Numbered from the stretch's first letter, positions 1-11,365 are shown. The stretch is DNA of 64,000 nucleotides from Zopfochytrium polystomum (GCA_025765615.1 JAIVFJ010000155.1:1-64000), one strand, 5' to 3'. The notes: generated by a model not told the origin, from the letters alone. Numbers and translations are program-made.

Positions 1-119
1 CATATAATGGCGGTAGCCATTGAAGCCAAAAAGGAAATGGCGCAGCGGTGGTTTGGCTCGCAACAAGCCACACGCAGCCAAACAGCAAACAACGGAAAAA
101 CATGTGTTTGGTTTTGGAA

Positions 120-151
120 GGGGAAAACACAGAGAGAGAGAGAGAGAGAGA

Positions 152-182
<31 letters not shown>

Positions 183-303
183 TAGAGCGAGAGTGATATG
201 CGAGCTCGATACTCTCGCTCTCTCAGCTCTCTATCTCTGCGATCGATCTCTCTCTCTCTCCTCTCTTCTCTCTCTCGCTCTCTCTCGCTCTCTATCGCTA
301 TGC

Positions 304-346
<43 letters not shown>
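120..346. repeat. GA/CT microsatellite forming a large inverted repeat
   Basis: A GA-rich tract (about 128-195) is followed by a CT-rich tract (about 209-298) and then a second GA-rich tract (about 303-345). The purine tracts can pair with the central pyrimidine tract, so the segment could fold into a long hairpin or triplex. The 131-residue ORF across it, made of RE/SL dipeptides, is a by-product of the repeat. It lies about 80 bp upstream of the protease gene. Confidence 0.85.
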
Positions 347-424
347 CGGAAATGTTACCGCATAAAGCAGGTGTGGAAGTAACCTTATTAATAATCTTAT
401 AACAGTCGCTACTGGTGAGCGGAG

Positions 425-3252
425 ATGGTCAGCCTCGCTATCCTCGCAACAGCGGCGGCAGGATTGGCTGCTGCGGCGGCTGTAACCGTCGACGCCCTTT
501 CCCACGCCGAGAACACCGGCACTTTCCTGCATATGGCCATGGTAGAGTTTCCCACTGGCAACGGTTTGCAGCTCCCAAGCCGACAACATCGTTCAACCAT
601 CTCAAAGAAAGAGGGTACCATCCAACCATTCGCACCGTCACCAACACCTACCTGTTTTGCGGAGTCTCTTTCTCGCTGGCAAACACGAGACGCAACGGTA
701 TTGTCGTGCTGTTCTTCAAAGTCGCCCCTCCAGACGTACTGATGAGCCGCAAACAGCCACACACTCCGTCAAAGACCTCGATGGCACGCTTAGCGTGTCT
801 CCGGTCCAAAACCGGCAAAAGGCCACGATCGCGGGGTCTTCCGAGTCGACGGCACACCCCGAGGCGATTCACACTCTCACTGGTGTGGACAAGGCGCGCA
901 GCGAGCTGGGGCTCACGGGTAAGGGAATCACCGTCGCCGTCATCGACACTGGCGCCTACTACAAGCACCCGGCCCTCGGCGGATGCTTTGGCCCCGGCTG
1001 CAAAATCGTCAAGGGGTACGACTTTGTCGGCAACAACTACACTGGCTCTTCGGACACAATCGTGCCCGACTCGGACCCTCTCGACGACTGCAGCGACGAA
1101 AGCCACGGAACCCACGTCATAGGAATCGTCGCGGGCGACGCTCGAAACATTACCCAACCCGGATTCGTTCCCCTGTTCCCTTGGAGTGGTGTCGCGCCCG
1201 ACGCCAGCATTGCGGCGTACCGCGTCTTTGGTTGCAACGGTTCGACTGGGAGTGATGTCGTCACCGCGGCGATTTACAGAGCTGCCGACGAAGGAGCGGA
1301 TATCATCAACATGTCGTAAGTAGCGATGGTCCTTCGTTTCGTTATTACCGCATCTAAAGTCCAAAAATTTAGCTTAGGTTTCGGTCCGAGCTTCTCAGAT
1401 GACATCGACGCCGTCGCCGTCGATCGCGTGAGCAAGAACGGCGTATTGGTATTCGTATCGGCCGGAAACGACGGGGACGCCGGACTCTTTGCGGTGTCCA
1501 GCCCCGCCGTCGCGCAGAACGGTTTCGGCCGTCGCGGCGGTGGAAACGTCGCGACCGTTCAGTTCCAGCTCAAAGTTGGCGACCAGGTGTTTCCGTGGAG
1601 CCCCGGGCTTAACGGCTCCTTTGCCTCACCGCAAACGCTGGATATTTTCATCAACAATCCGAACGCGGTCGCGCAGAATGTCCACGACGACGGCTGCACG
1701 ACGGTCAATGCGGGAGCAGCAGGAAAGGCCGTCTTGCTTCGCTGGGGTTCAGGGTGCAAGTCGTTCGCCCGTTGCACGGTGGCCCAACAGGCCGGCGCCA
1801 CTGCTTGCATAATCTACTCGGACGATGACACCTTAATCTCGGTAGCGGGTGGAGACATCCCGACTGCCTCAACCAGCCGGGAAGCGGGAGGCGCCATCCT
1901 CACAAACCCCAATGTGCCGGTCATCATCACCAAGGACGACATGGTGTTCCCCAATACGCCAGTCGGGACGGTGTCCACATTCTCGTCGGGAGGTTTGGAC
2001 CCCGAGCTTCACATGAAACCGGACTTTGGGGCGATCGGAGGACGAGTCTACTCAAGCATCTCTCCACACGCCGCCGAAGTTCAAGGCTTCAACGGCCCCT
2101 ACGCGACTTACGACGGTACATCCATGGCCAGCCCGTACGCCGCTGGGATTGCCGCCCTCCTGCTGCAGAAGCGGGGAAAGATGTCGTTCGACGACGTGAA
2201 AACGGTCCTTCAAAACAACGCTGTTCCCATGAAGCAGTTCAAGACCGAAAACGTAGATACAGTTGCGCTACAAGGCGCCGGTCTCCTCAACATTTACAAT
2301 GCTGCAACAGCCAAGACTGTCGTCACACCTTCTTTACTCGCCCTCAACGACTCGCAATACGGCCGCAAGGACCACCACTTTGTGACGATCAAAAACAATT
2401 ACGGCAAGCCCGTTTCGTACACTGTCAAGCACGTGGGAGCCCTAACAGCCAACCCTTTTGACGGTTGTCAGCGACTTTGTGCAGCTGAAAACAGTTTTTA
2501 CTTCAAACTACGCGTCTCTTGGCTTTGGCAACAAGCAAGAGGCCGTCTTCACCACCGTAGTGGCCGCAAAACGCGTCTTACCAGGTCAACGTCAAGGTGA
2601 CTCCGCCGGCATCGGCAGATCCGTCCCGGTTTCCCTCTGTACTCTGGCTACATCGCCATCACCAACAACGTCGACACCTCGACCGTGCACGTCCCATACG
2701 TCGGCATGGTCGGCAACTGGATGGACTCGCCGATCTACGCCGTCCGCTACCCCGACGGTGTGGACCGCGGCGCCGGCTTCTACACCACCAACGGGTCCGC
2801 CATCGTCGCCGGGTCCACCGTCAACGTCACCGAAGGCAACATCATGCTGTTCTCGTCCTTTGCCGGGTCGACGCGCAACGGCATCGCCGAAGTCGTCTAC
2901 ACGGGGACGGACGCCGCCGTCAAGGACGCGCTGAAAAAGATTGGACTCAAGCACAGCAAGAGCCAGGGCATCCCGGTGATTCGCGTCGAGAACAACGGGA
3001 CGTTGGCGGGGGCGTACTTCGGTCAGGCGCCGCGAAACAGCGCGATGGACGCTCAAAGCATTCATCCCCCGGTTGCGTATTTCTGGGGTGGGGATGTTAT
3101 ACCCGACACGACGGCGGAGGACGCAGTGCTGCTTCCCCCCGGAGAGTACAAACTCCGGCTGAAGGGACTCAAGCACTTTAAACCCCCCTGGGTACGAAGG
3201 CGATCAGCACTTCCAAATTATAGAGACTGCGTCATTCCATCTCGTTTACTAG
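425..3252 (+). CDS. Subtilisin-like serine protease (S8 family, with PA domain), frame-disrupted
   Basis: Secreted or vacuolar endopeptidase of the subtilase family. The start at 425 gives an Ala-rich signal peptide, followed by an I9-like propeptide that runs across two frames (about 540-720). The triad is visible: Asp in VIDTGAYY (about 940), His in SHGTHVIG (about 1110), Ser in GTSMASPYAAG (about 2115). A PA-type insert lies at about 1560-1950 and an Fn3-like C-terminal domain follows. A canonical intron at 1316-1372 restores INMSLGFGPS exactly. From 2450 onward the sequence needs four one-base removals, all in homopolymers: TTTT 2456-2459, AAAA 2568-2571, TTT/CCC 2630-2635 and CCCCCC 3183-3188. 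After these it reads to TAG at 3250-3252. The propeptide needs further shifts that I did not place. Either assembly error or a young pseudogene; the catalytic core is clean. Confidence 0.85.
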
Positions 3253-4576
3253 ACGCAACTATTACCCATTTTACTCTCGTCCATAAAAAAGAGCTCAAAA
3301 TAAATTTTCTAGAAAAGTATTGAGATCATAGAGCTTTGAAGTTGCAAAATTGATCGGCGAAGGACTAGTCTGAAGGAGATTCTCGGCAAAGTTTCAAGAC
3401 GGATCCGAAACAGTGGGGCGGCCTGGGGGCCGGTGGTAAAGAAAGACAAGCGACGGACGAAGGCGCAGATGATGATGCCGACAACGGTGTTGCGCGTGTT
3501 GAAATTGGCAGAGCGCTGCCGTTCTCATCCCGACGACAACCATCGCGTCCAGCTGGCTGCCTACCCCTTGTCATAATCACTGTGCAGCAAGAGCTCGTCA
3601 ACGGGTTGGTTTCTTTCCCAGTTCTGCCAGACCCCCCAGTCCACCACCACCTGCATGCGTTCTTCTTTTTATTGAATTGAATTCTTCAGTCGCCTTTCTC
3701 AACAGGCGGTCCACTGGAGAAAGATTAGAGTGGTGGAACTTAGCCAGCTGGCAGATGTTGTCGGTGGCTGGGGAACGTACCATGGCTGCACCATTTTCTT
3801 CACACAACAGAAAAAAACAAGAAGGCAAGGCCGTTCCCAGAGAGCCAGCTGTTAGCAAGGTGCGATCAGACTGCGATGTCGCCATACCTCCAGCATGTTG
3901 AAGCGAACTCGCCCGACGCTTTCGTTTTCGGCAATGGCAAAGTAGCTCAGAAGGGATCCGTGACCTAGATAAAGGGCATACGTGTCGCGGTGCTGGTTTT
4001 GAAGCCACTCGCTGCCAAGGAAAAGTCAACTAAGCGAGCAATATGAATCGGTTACCTGACACTCACAATTTACTGGTGTCTGCGTGGCCCGTCCCGACAT
4101 ACTTTGATTGCACTGGGCACAGTCAGCAGAGCGCATTACCACGAAAAGCGGACAGCCCATACGATGCTCCAGCTGGGACGAAACGTTCGCCATTCTGGCC
4201 CCGAGCCTGCCTTGTCAACTTGGGCTGCGGTTCTCGCTTGGAGGGATCAGCCACAGTCGAATGAGCAGCTCCGCTTGGTCACACTACCTACCCCGCAATC
4301 AAAGAACAGCGCAAGTGATGAACACCGAAGATCGACAAAGAAAGGAAAGGCCAACATGAGAGAAAGAACGGAACGCCGCCTGCAAAGCCGTGTGCACCGT
4401 CGACTACGTCTGCGTGTCTGGCCCGATCCATCGGGTGGTGTGCGAGAACGACCACTCACCTAATTCCAACCACAAAAACCTTTTGGAGATAACTCTTCTT
4501 TGCCATCCCTGGGGCCTCTTTTCGTACCATCCTCGCACTACTCTTTGTAGCTAAGCCTATTCGTCATTAGGTATCA
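3253..4576. other. Stretch with no recognised gene
   Basis: The small overlapping ORFs on both strands here show no domain, motif or splice pattern that I recognise. Part of it could be the lost membrane-spanning half of the flavoprotein relic that follows, but nothing in the translations supports this. Confidence 0.4.
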
Positions 4577-5230
4577 CTCTTTGGACGGTCTCATACGCTT
4601 GACGTCTCGGTTCAAGTCGAACACAGTTACGGCCTGTACCAAGGAAACTTGCGGTTTACAGTTTCAACCCATCGCGCCGCTGCCTGCAAGCCGGGTCAAT
4701 TTCTCCGCGTCGCGGTGCCGGCTGTAAGCGCGCTCGAGTTCCACCCTTGGTTCGTGGTCCTTGCCTCAAATTACTTCGTTACGTTTCTGTTCGCCGAGAG
4801 CCGCGAAGCTCCAAACCAATGGACGGCGGAAGTTGCAGCGTACCTTGACGCAGCTTTTGACAACATTACGGCTGAGGGGAGCCCTTCACCATCTCGTGTT
4901 CACCTTCAGGGGCTTTTTGGCCTCCCTAGCCGTCTCGTCGTCGAGCACCGCCAGTAGGATTCCATTGTCTTCTACGTTGGCGGCACGGGGGTAGCTGGTC
5001 CTGGCTATCCTCCACCAGATCATCGCGTGCGCGCCCGTATCTCCACGCGCTGCTGAATCGGCACGTGACTGAGAACCTCGTCGCGGCGCAACATGCGAAA
5101 GGCGGAGGGCTGGCCAAGGTCGGTGTGTTTGTGTGCGGTCCCGAGCGCCTCACGGAGGACACGCTGCTGAGCGTCGCTCACTTTGAAAGGAGTTTGAAGT
5201 GTGCGGGTTGTGACGGAAGTGGAGTCGTTT
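4577..5230 (+). pseudogene. Ferric reductase/NADPH oxidase-type FAD and NAD(P)-binding domain, broken
   Basis: This is the cytosolic half of a ferric-chelate reductase or NOX-type flavocytochrome, which passes electrons from NAD(P)H through FAD to membrane haem. Recognisable pieces in order: the FAD-binding segment CKPGQFLRVAVPA (about 4686), FHPWFVVLASN, VHLQGLFGLPS (about 4900), the pyridine-nucleotide glycine motif YVGGTGVAGP (about 4972), and the C-terminal VFVCGPERLTEDTLLSV (about 5125). They sit in at least three frames, and the N-terminal transmembrane haem region is not visible upstream. It is therefore truncated and frame-broken. The same family includes metalloreductases and NADPH oxidases; I cannot separate them from this fragment. 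Confidence 0.65.
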
Positions 5231-5310
5231 GCTTTGTAAAAGTCGACGACTTTGTGTTTGGACTCTCTCTTAAAAGGTCCATTGAATATGTAGATTGGCC
5301 TCGAAGCTCA

Positions 5311-6510
5311 CTATGTAAGCCCATTTTCCTTCAACCACTTTCGCGCTGCTGACCGATGACCCAACTTTTTCGTCACCGAGGCCGTAAACTTGAGCTCCAA
5401 GCCGCTCTCTTTCCACCATCGCAGCGCCGAAACGTTCCCACTTAGCAAAGCGCAGTTCAGCGACTTTTCATTGTACTCCGTGTTCAGGTCGCTCGACTTC
5501 CAGAGTTGCAGCACATCCAGTCTTCCCTCGGCGCTAGCTTGGATCAAATGATGCTCGTGCACAACGGCTGGCCAGCCGCTCCCGCTCCACCACTGAAGAA
5601 CAGCTGGATTAAGATTCCAGTAATCCTTCAACGTGTAGCACACATCCAAGCCACTGTCTTTCCACCACTGCAGGCTGGCAAGGTTCCCCACCCTACATGC
5701 GGAATCTACCGCAGAATCGATGTGGGTCAGTTTCAGGCCGCTCGACCTCCACCAGTCCAAAACAGCCAAGTTCCCGTTTACGCTTGCATATACCAGTCCT
5801 CTTCCGCAACGCATGTCCAGCCCGCTTCGTTTCCACCACTCCAGCACCTCAACGGAGCTGACGTTATCCAGATCGTTTGCCCCACCCCGAAGGAGCAGCT
5901 TGCTGTCTTTCCACCATTGAAGGACATTGATGCGATTGTTGGAGCTTGCATACGCAATGGCGCGTTCGAATTTGAGGGGTAGCCCACTGTCTTTCCACCA
6001 CTGCAGGACCGGCACATGACCAGCCTTGCTAGCGTCGTCCAACGCCATGCTCGTGTAATGCAGAGGCCATCCACTGTCCTTGTACCATTGCAGCACTGCC
6101 ACGTTGCCGTGTTTGGAAGCCAAGTTCAAAGGGTTCCCCAGGGGGAGCGGCCTCGTCGGGAAATAGAGCCCGCTTTCTTTCCACCACTGCAAAACGCGTA
6201 AATCGCCGTTTGCGCAAGCGGCGCAGATGCCGTCGTAAGAGTGTAGCGAGAAGCGCGGTTTCAGGTTCTTGAGCTTGCAGTAGGCAAGAAACCGGTCGAG
6301 CAGCTGGTCGCTGCCGATCGAGGCGGCGCGATCGAATTCGTTCTGGAATCGGTCGCGGGTGGTGCGGAAGGCGGCCGCTTGGAGCATAGGGAGGACGAAG
6401 AGGGTGGCGAGGACAAAGCGGTCGTGAGGAGAGTCGACGTAGCGAGCGACGGTCTCCACTGCGTGCTGTGGAATCCGCGGGGCGAGAGGTGCTATTGGGT
6501 GACTCGGCAT
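5311..6510 (-). CDS. Ankyrin-like repeat protein with WW-rich repeat units
   Basis: An intact single-exon ORF of 399 residues, counted from the first ATG (6510-6508); the open frame extends to a GTG at 6552. After a short leader with a helical segment (RYVDSPHDRFVLATLFVLPML) it consists of about ten degenerate 30-33 residue units. Each contains a core like VLQWWKDSGLPL, with variants VLEWWKRSGLDM, VLDWWRSSGLKL and ALRWWKESGLEL. The units look ankyrin-related (A/N-x-G-x-VLQWW); such proteins are usually protein-interaction scaffolds and form large families in some fungi and protists. No catalytic domain is present, so function is unknown. It ends with TAG at 5311-5313. Its start lies 68 bp from the divergent cis-prenyltransferase start, so the two genes probably share a bidirectional promoter. 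Confidence 0.8.
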   Translation of the reverse strand: MPSHPIAPLAPRIPQHAVETVARYVDSPHDRFVLATLFVLPMLQAAAFRTTRDRFQNEFDRAASIGSDQLLDRFLAYCKLKNLKPRFSLHSYDGICAACANGDLRVLQWWKESGLYFPTRPLPLGNPLNLASKHGNVAVLQWYKDSGWPLHYTSMALDDASKAGHVPVLQWWKDSGLPLKFERAIAYASSNNRINVLQWWKDSKLLLRGGANDLDNVSSVEVLEWWKRSGLDMRCGRGLVYASVNGNLAVLDWWRSSGLKLTHIDSAVDSACRVGNLASLQWWKDSGLDVCYTLKDYWNLNPAVLQWWSGSGWPAVVHEHHLIQASAEGRLDVLQLWKSSDLNTEYNEKSLNCALLSGNVSALRWWKESGLELKFTASVTKKLGHRSAARKWLKENGLT

Positions 6511-6578
6511 GGGCGGCGCGGGTGCATGGCGTCTGGGGTGGAAACTTGACACCGCACCTTGTCACGATCTCGTCATCA
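6511..6578. promoter_or_regulatory. 68-bp divergent intergenic region
   Basis: The whole space between the ATG of the ankyrin-like gene (-) and the ATG of the prenyltransferase (+). I see no TATA box. If the two start calls are right, the upstream regions and possibly the 5' UTRs overlap each other's coding sequence. Confidence 0.45.
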
Positions 6579-7755
6579 ATGTGGGACCCCATCGCCGCAG
6601 CCGCCGACCGCCTGTCGGCGCTCGCCCGCTCCTCGCTGCTGACCGCGCTCCCGCTGCTGGGGCCGATCCCGTCGCACGTCGCCTTCATCATGGACGGAAA
6701 CCGCCGCTTCGCGCGCGCAAAGAACGAGCTCGCCCTCAAGGGCCACGAGTCCGGCTTCACGGCGCTCGAGGCGACCCTCGATTGGTGCCTGACCCTCGGC
6801 GTCAAGACAGTCAGCGTCTACGCGTTCAGCATCGAGAACTTTAACAGGAACAAGGCGGAAGTCGACGGCCTCATGGACTTGGCGCGGAGGAAGTTTGAGG
6901 AGTTTGCGACAAAGAGGTGGGGTTCTGGGAGTGGTGGATCTAAAACGATCGCGCGTTAAAACCTTACACGATGGCCGATCCGGCGACGATCGCACCGAAC
7001 AGCGCCATCATCGAGAAACACGGAATAGCCGTGCGCGTAATCGGAAAGACGGAGCTCCTACCGCCAGAGGTACAGCTGGCCGCGTCTCGCGCTGTCCTCA
7101 TGACTCGCCACAACAACCGGTAAATCCACTCAACACTAGCAACCCCCGATCGTATTGAAGTAATACTGCCTCGCTTTCAAAAAAACCCAGCGCCGTCCTC
7201 AACATCTGCATGCCCTACACCTCCCGCGCCGAGATCACCGAAGCCCTCTCTGCCTCCCTCAACCTTCCCGCAACGCTCTCAACATCCCTCATTACCCCCG
7301 ACCTCCTCGCCGCGCTGCTCCAAACGCAGCCCTCCCCGCCGCCCGACCTCCTCGTCCGCACGAGCGGCGAGACGCGTCTGTCCGACTTTCTGCTGTGGCA
7401 AGCGTCAGAGGACTGCGACGTCTGGTTTGTCGACCGGCTGTGGCCTGAGTTTAACGTGTGGGACTTTTTGCCGGCCGTGCTGTGGTACCAGGTGAAGGTG
7501 TTTTCGGGAGGGAAGAGAGAACGAGGAGGAGAAGGAGAAGGGCAAGTTGATGTAGTTTCCAGGTCGGTTAGCTTGGCAAGGTCGCGAATGGAAGAGGGCA
7601 ATACTGGAACTGTGGATGGGGACGCGGAAACCAGAGACGTGAGAGAGCTTGCAGAGTTCGTTGAGAAGATCTGGCGTGAAAGAGAGCAGGCTGCAGTGAG
7701 GCTTGCTGTGGAGGCCGGTTACTCCAATTCATCAAACGCGGTGGGGCGGAATTGA
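6579..7755 (+). CDS. Dehydrodolichyl diphosphate synthase (cis-prenyltransferase, UPP synthase family)
   Basis: Condenses isopentenyl diphosphate onto farnesyl diphosphate in the cis configuration to make the polyprenyl chain of dolichol, the glycan carrier of the ER. Three exons (6579-6916, 7003-7119, 7191-7755) give 339 residues with no frame problem. The introns are 86 bp (GTGGGG...CAG) and 71 bp (GTAAAT...CAG). Family motifs in order: FIMDGNRRFARAKN with the catalytic Asp, GHESGFTALEATLDWC, YAFSIENFNR, then NICMPYTSRAEIT, and DLLVRTSGETRLSDFLLWQ with the RTSGE substrate-binding motif. The end is WPEFNVWDF plus an acidic tail. The N-terminal hydrophobic stretch (about residues 10-25) could bind the ER membrane. 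The partner-binding RxG motif of Nus1/NgBR-type subunits is not seen at the end, so this is the catalytic (Rer2/Srt1/DHDDS) kind. Confidence 0.92.
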
Positions 7756-8978
7756 AGTTGATAAACACCGCTGTATGTCTATTTGAAAGCCCTCCCTTGC
7801 GAACGACTCGCATACACGGTTGTCATCTCGGTTGAGATCTGTCCACACGGATAAGGAAAAGAAGAGAAAAAAAATAAGAAAAAAAAAAAAAAGGGGCTGA
7901 CCAACACCGAGCGTGAATGGCGGAGTGTGGCCGCCGATAGACAATTTGGGGAGTTGGTGCTCGCGTCGCTGGAAGGCCTGAAAGCAAGGGCAAACTGCGC
8001 GTAACGATGAGACCTTATGACTGAACTTTGGCGGGCCAGATCTCACTGTCTCATTGGCCAAAGTGAATTTCTGCTATCTACCCGCCTCCGAACGTTACGC
8101 TGAGTGATCGCCGCAAACACCGCAAAATATGGCACACTGTGACGCCCGGCAAGTCCGTTGCGAGCCCCGCCACGCCCGTGCACCGCGTCAATCAGCCCGG
8201 CGCACCACCAAGCCGTGCATCCATAGCACGTCGACGATATGCACTTGATCTCACTTTTTCTCCTGGGACTCGGGCGAACGATAGGGAAGCACTCCCGCCG
8301 GCGCCTGCAGTGCCATTATCAAGGAGAGCGGGGGCAGCCCTTTGGGAGCCTCGCTTTTCCGACTCGAAGAGGCGACGTGACTCAATCTCCTCGCAGATCT
8401 CCAGAGCTGCAGCTCTCCTACCCGTCGACCCTTAAACTGGCACCTCGGCCGACCTCGCGAGCTGCCGATCTTCCACAAGAACGGACAGGAAGGACTGACG
8501 AATACGCTTGCGGCTGCGACGGGTAACCACCGTGTTGCATATACAAATTCACTCTTTGCATCACCAAAAGCAAGACCCATCTTCCGTGCCGCTCGAGCCT
8601 GCGTGCGTTCCGACACAATGTCTGGTTGCCGACGACAGTGCGTTTACTTGGATGTTCTGATTAAAAAGCAAACTCTGCTGATCCGCGGAGCCTGTGGGTC
8701 CTCGCATGTCGACGAAAAAGTTCACCTTCTCTGGTTGGGCCCTTGCGCTGCTTTCTTGCGCTGAGAGGGCAGCTAAGGCGATGTGCGCAGTTTCCTTCTA
8801 GCTGTCAAATTATTTCGAAAATTCTTGTCCCCTCACCGCTCCCGGTTCACGCACTACCTTGTTCCAACAATGCACTCGGGAGGCGACGATGCAGAGATCC
8901 ACTTTCAGTCCGGGTTGAAGCTCGGTGAAAACACGAACGACCCCGTCTGTAAGTGCTCTTGACCATGCTGAAGGGAAA
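7756..8978. other. Intergenic stretch, no recognised gene
   Basis: A-rich low complexity at about 7860-7892 lies just after the prenyltransferase stop and may be its 3' flank. The overlapping GC-rich ORFs at 8139-8616 on both strands have no recognisable motif. Confidence 0.4.
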
Positions 8979-9979
8979 ATGACAAAGCGTACGCTCGCCT
9001 TTCACCGAACTCCTTGCCTGTCACAAGCCGCCGTCACCGCAATCGTCTCGGACCTCGGGATCAGCAGCGACACGATCGCCGACTACAGCTGCATGGTGGC
9101 TGCCCTCGCCCGCGCCGAGGAAGCAGAACGACATCCTCAACGATACCTTCGCGCGACCTTTGCTCGGCGACAGCGGCGCCGCGATGGGCCGCATCATGCT
9201 CCGCGACAACATGAGCGCCGAAGTCCAAATGTCGATCGTGCGCCACCGGCTCTTTGACGACGCGATCGCCGCCGCGCCGCTGGCCGTCGCGCAGGCCGTG
9301 ATCCTCGGCGCGGGCCTCGACTCGCGCGGGTACCGGCTCCCGCGGATGGCCGCGTGCCGCCGCGTGTTTGAGGTTGACGGCAACGCGGCGATCGCAGCAT
9401 ACAAGGCGCGGCGGCTGGCAGTTCTTGCCGCCGCGCCCCTCGCCGCCCACCACCACGTCGTAGTCGCGGACCTCGCCGGGGACGAGTGGCACCGGGAGCT
9501 CGTGCGGCTCGGCTTCGACCCCTTGGTGGCGACCGTCTGGGTCGCAGAGGGGCTCCTTCCGTACCTATCGGCCGCCGTGGAGGAGCGCGTGCTGGATACA
9601 ATCGACCGACTGTCTGCGCCCGGCAGCCAGATCCTCGGCGACAGGTGGCACGGGGCAGTTCAAGGTCGGCGCGGTGGCGGGCGCGGGGCGGGAGCTGGAG
9701 TGGACGCTTTCGAATTCGGACGAGAAGCGGAGGGCGTTTGGGGAGATGGTGTGGTGGAAAGGGGAGGCGCTGTTGGTGCGAGACGAGGAGGCGGTGTACT
9801 CGGGAACCAAATGGGACGAGATGGTATTTGCGCGCTTTAAAGTAGCAAAGGAGGCGGTGGTGGTTGGTCCATGGGTGATGGAGCAGTTTACGAAGGTGGT
9901 GAGTGCAAACACGGCGAAAGAAGCGACGGCAGGAGCTGAAAGCGAAGTGGAAGGCGTCAGCCACGGTATTCTGAGTTGA
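8979..9979 (+). CDS. SAM-dependent methyltransferase, leucine carboxyl methyltransferase (LCM/TIGR00027-like) family, frame-disrupted
   Basis: Transfers a methyl group from S-adenosylmethionine to an unknown acceptor; the family includes PP2A leucine carboxyl methyltransferase and many small O-methyltransferases. Visible blocks: NDILNDTFARPLLGD (about 9129), the glycine-rich SAM loop VILGAGLDSRGYRL (about 9300), VFEVDGNAAIAAYKARRL with the acidic ribose-binding residue, VWVAEGLLPYLSAAVEERVL (about 9537) and a Trp-rich C-terminal region ending at TGA 9977-9979. Two one-base shifts are needed, near 9110-9130 and near 9640-9660, both in GC-rich sequence. The start at 8979 is the first ATG in the upstream frame and is uncertain. 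An enzyme of bacterial-like type; horizontal origin is possible but not testable here. Confidence 0.75.
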
Positions 9980-10442
9980 AAGATGGGCTTTAACAATCTT
10001 GAAAAGTTCCACGTGTTTGTGTTCTAGATACAAAAAAAAAAGGTGGGGGGGGGGGAGCTTCGCATCCCGAGATTTATTTTGAATGAGCGCCAGATCGGCA
10101 CCGTTTTATTGAAGTAATAAAGAAACAAGATGGTGCTTTTGTTGTTCAACCATATGTGGCCGATCGGTGGTGGAATAACCTTGCAAAAGAAAGAAAAGAA
10201 AGAAAAGAAAAAAAAAAGGAAGTGAAAAAAAGGAGCTTTGCTGCTATATCCCAAATACCATCTGTTCGACAGACTTAAACGTCGGTGGAGCAGAGGACGA
10301 AACAACAATTCTTATTTCTATCAATGGGCACATTTAGGGAGTCAGTAATTGATGCTTACGACCTTGTGATTACGACATGCAAATCATTGCAGCAAGAACG
10401 CAAAAATAATACGATGCCACAGGAATACACTAAAACCTACTG
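9980..10442. other. Intergenic low-complexity stretch
   Basis: Contains poly-A/poly-G tracts (about 10027-10054) and an A/G-rich block (about 10188-10231). No gene or RNA is recognised. Confidence 0.4.
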
Positions 10443-10790
10443 ATGCCGTCGACGGATCGCGGCGAGCAAGGGCTAACGTGGGACGGGCTGTCCGTGGGCG
10501 AGTGGCAGTGCGTCGCGTTTGTGCGGGTGCTGCACTGGCGGCCGCGGCTGGTGCTGATCCACAAGCGTCCCAGCTCGGTGGAAGCTGCGATGGAGAGCAG
10601 GATGTGGGCAGCGTTATTTGAGGGGGCCGCGGCCGCGGGGACGACAGGGTTGTAGCGAACGCACGTATGTCTGGAACGACAACGGTTGTGGCGGTGTCGC
10701 ACCGCGACGTTCCGGGGTTTGTGAAGGCGGTGGACTTCGGCGGGCTGACTGGCGGGCGGAGGCGGACGCGCTACGGGTGCGATGAAATAG
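10443..10790 (+). pseudogene. ABC-transporter nucleotide-binding domain relic (ABCD/SbmA-like)
   Basis: This is the tail of an ATP-binding cassette domain. The signature region reads LSVGEWQCVAFVRVLHWRP (about 10488), where functional members of the fatty-acyl ABCD or SbmA/YddA-like families carry LSxGEQQRLAFARVLxxRP. Walker B is degraded: RLVLIHKRPSS replaces the usual hydrophobic run ending in Asp-Glu. The H-loop segment TTVVAVSHRDVPGF (about 10673) follows in another frame after a stop at 10653-10655. Walker A and the membrane domain are absent. The loss of the signature Gln, the Walker B acids and the frame marks it as dead. Confidence 0.65.
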
Positions 10791-11365
10791 ATAATCACGA
10801 GCACCTCACGCGAGCAAGCACTAATTTTGTTCCACACAGGAGGAAATTTCGCCTCTGCTGTTTGTCTGTCTGTCTCTCTCCTCTCGCTCCCCTCTCTTCT
10901 GTCCGTTTGCCTGACTGTCTGTCTGTGTCACTGTGGAGCAAAACGGGTTCAGCAAATTGGTTCGACCAGCCCGACAAAAGCGGGGGCGTGTCAGGGAGCG
11001 AACGGGGCCACCCGTCCATGTCCCTGCCCGAAAAAAAGGGAGGAGCCAACCCACTCCCCGCCCGATCACAGCCGGAAACCGGAGGGCAGGCCCGATCATT
11101 CAGAATCGGGCGGTTGCTTTTTTTTTCGGGCAGTTTTATCGAGGTGTTGCGACCCACAAACGACCCGATTTCAGCTGGCTGCCACTTCCATTTTTGTGAT
11201 CGTACCTGCTCGGTTTGCGCATAACCAAAAGTGGTCCACAACCATGACAATCGCACCCAGTCGCAACCTGTCACAATGGGTAGTCTCGCCTGACCAAACG
11301 GTCATTGCCAACCCGATCTCAATCCAACTGCATCGGGATTATTTTGGGGCCGCTGCTTTGGAAGC
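10791..11365. other. Intergenic stretch with CTGT/CTCT-rich patch
   Basis: A short pyrimidine patch with CTGT repeats lies at about 10859-10930. Overlapping ORFs on both strands show no motif that I recognise. Confidence 0.35.

Noticed and set aside
7..402. 131-residue ORF rich in RE and SL
   Set aside because: Translation of GA/CT microsatellites. The same applies to ORFs over 18531-18945, 33135-33560, 50586-51234 and 63499-63719.
6029..6805. 258-residue reverse ORF starting inside the prenyltransferase
   Set aside because: Shadow frame of the ankyrin-like gene and prenyltransferase exon 1; Arg/Pro/Ser-rich without motif.
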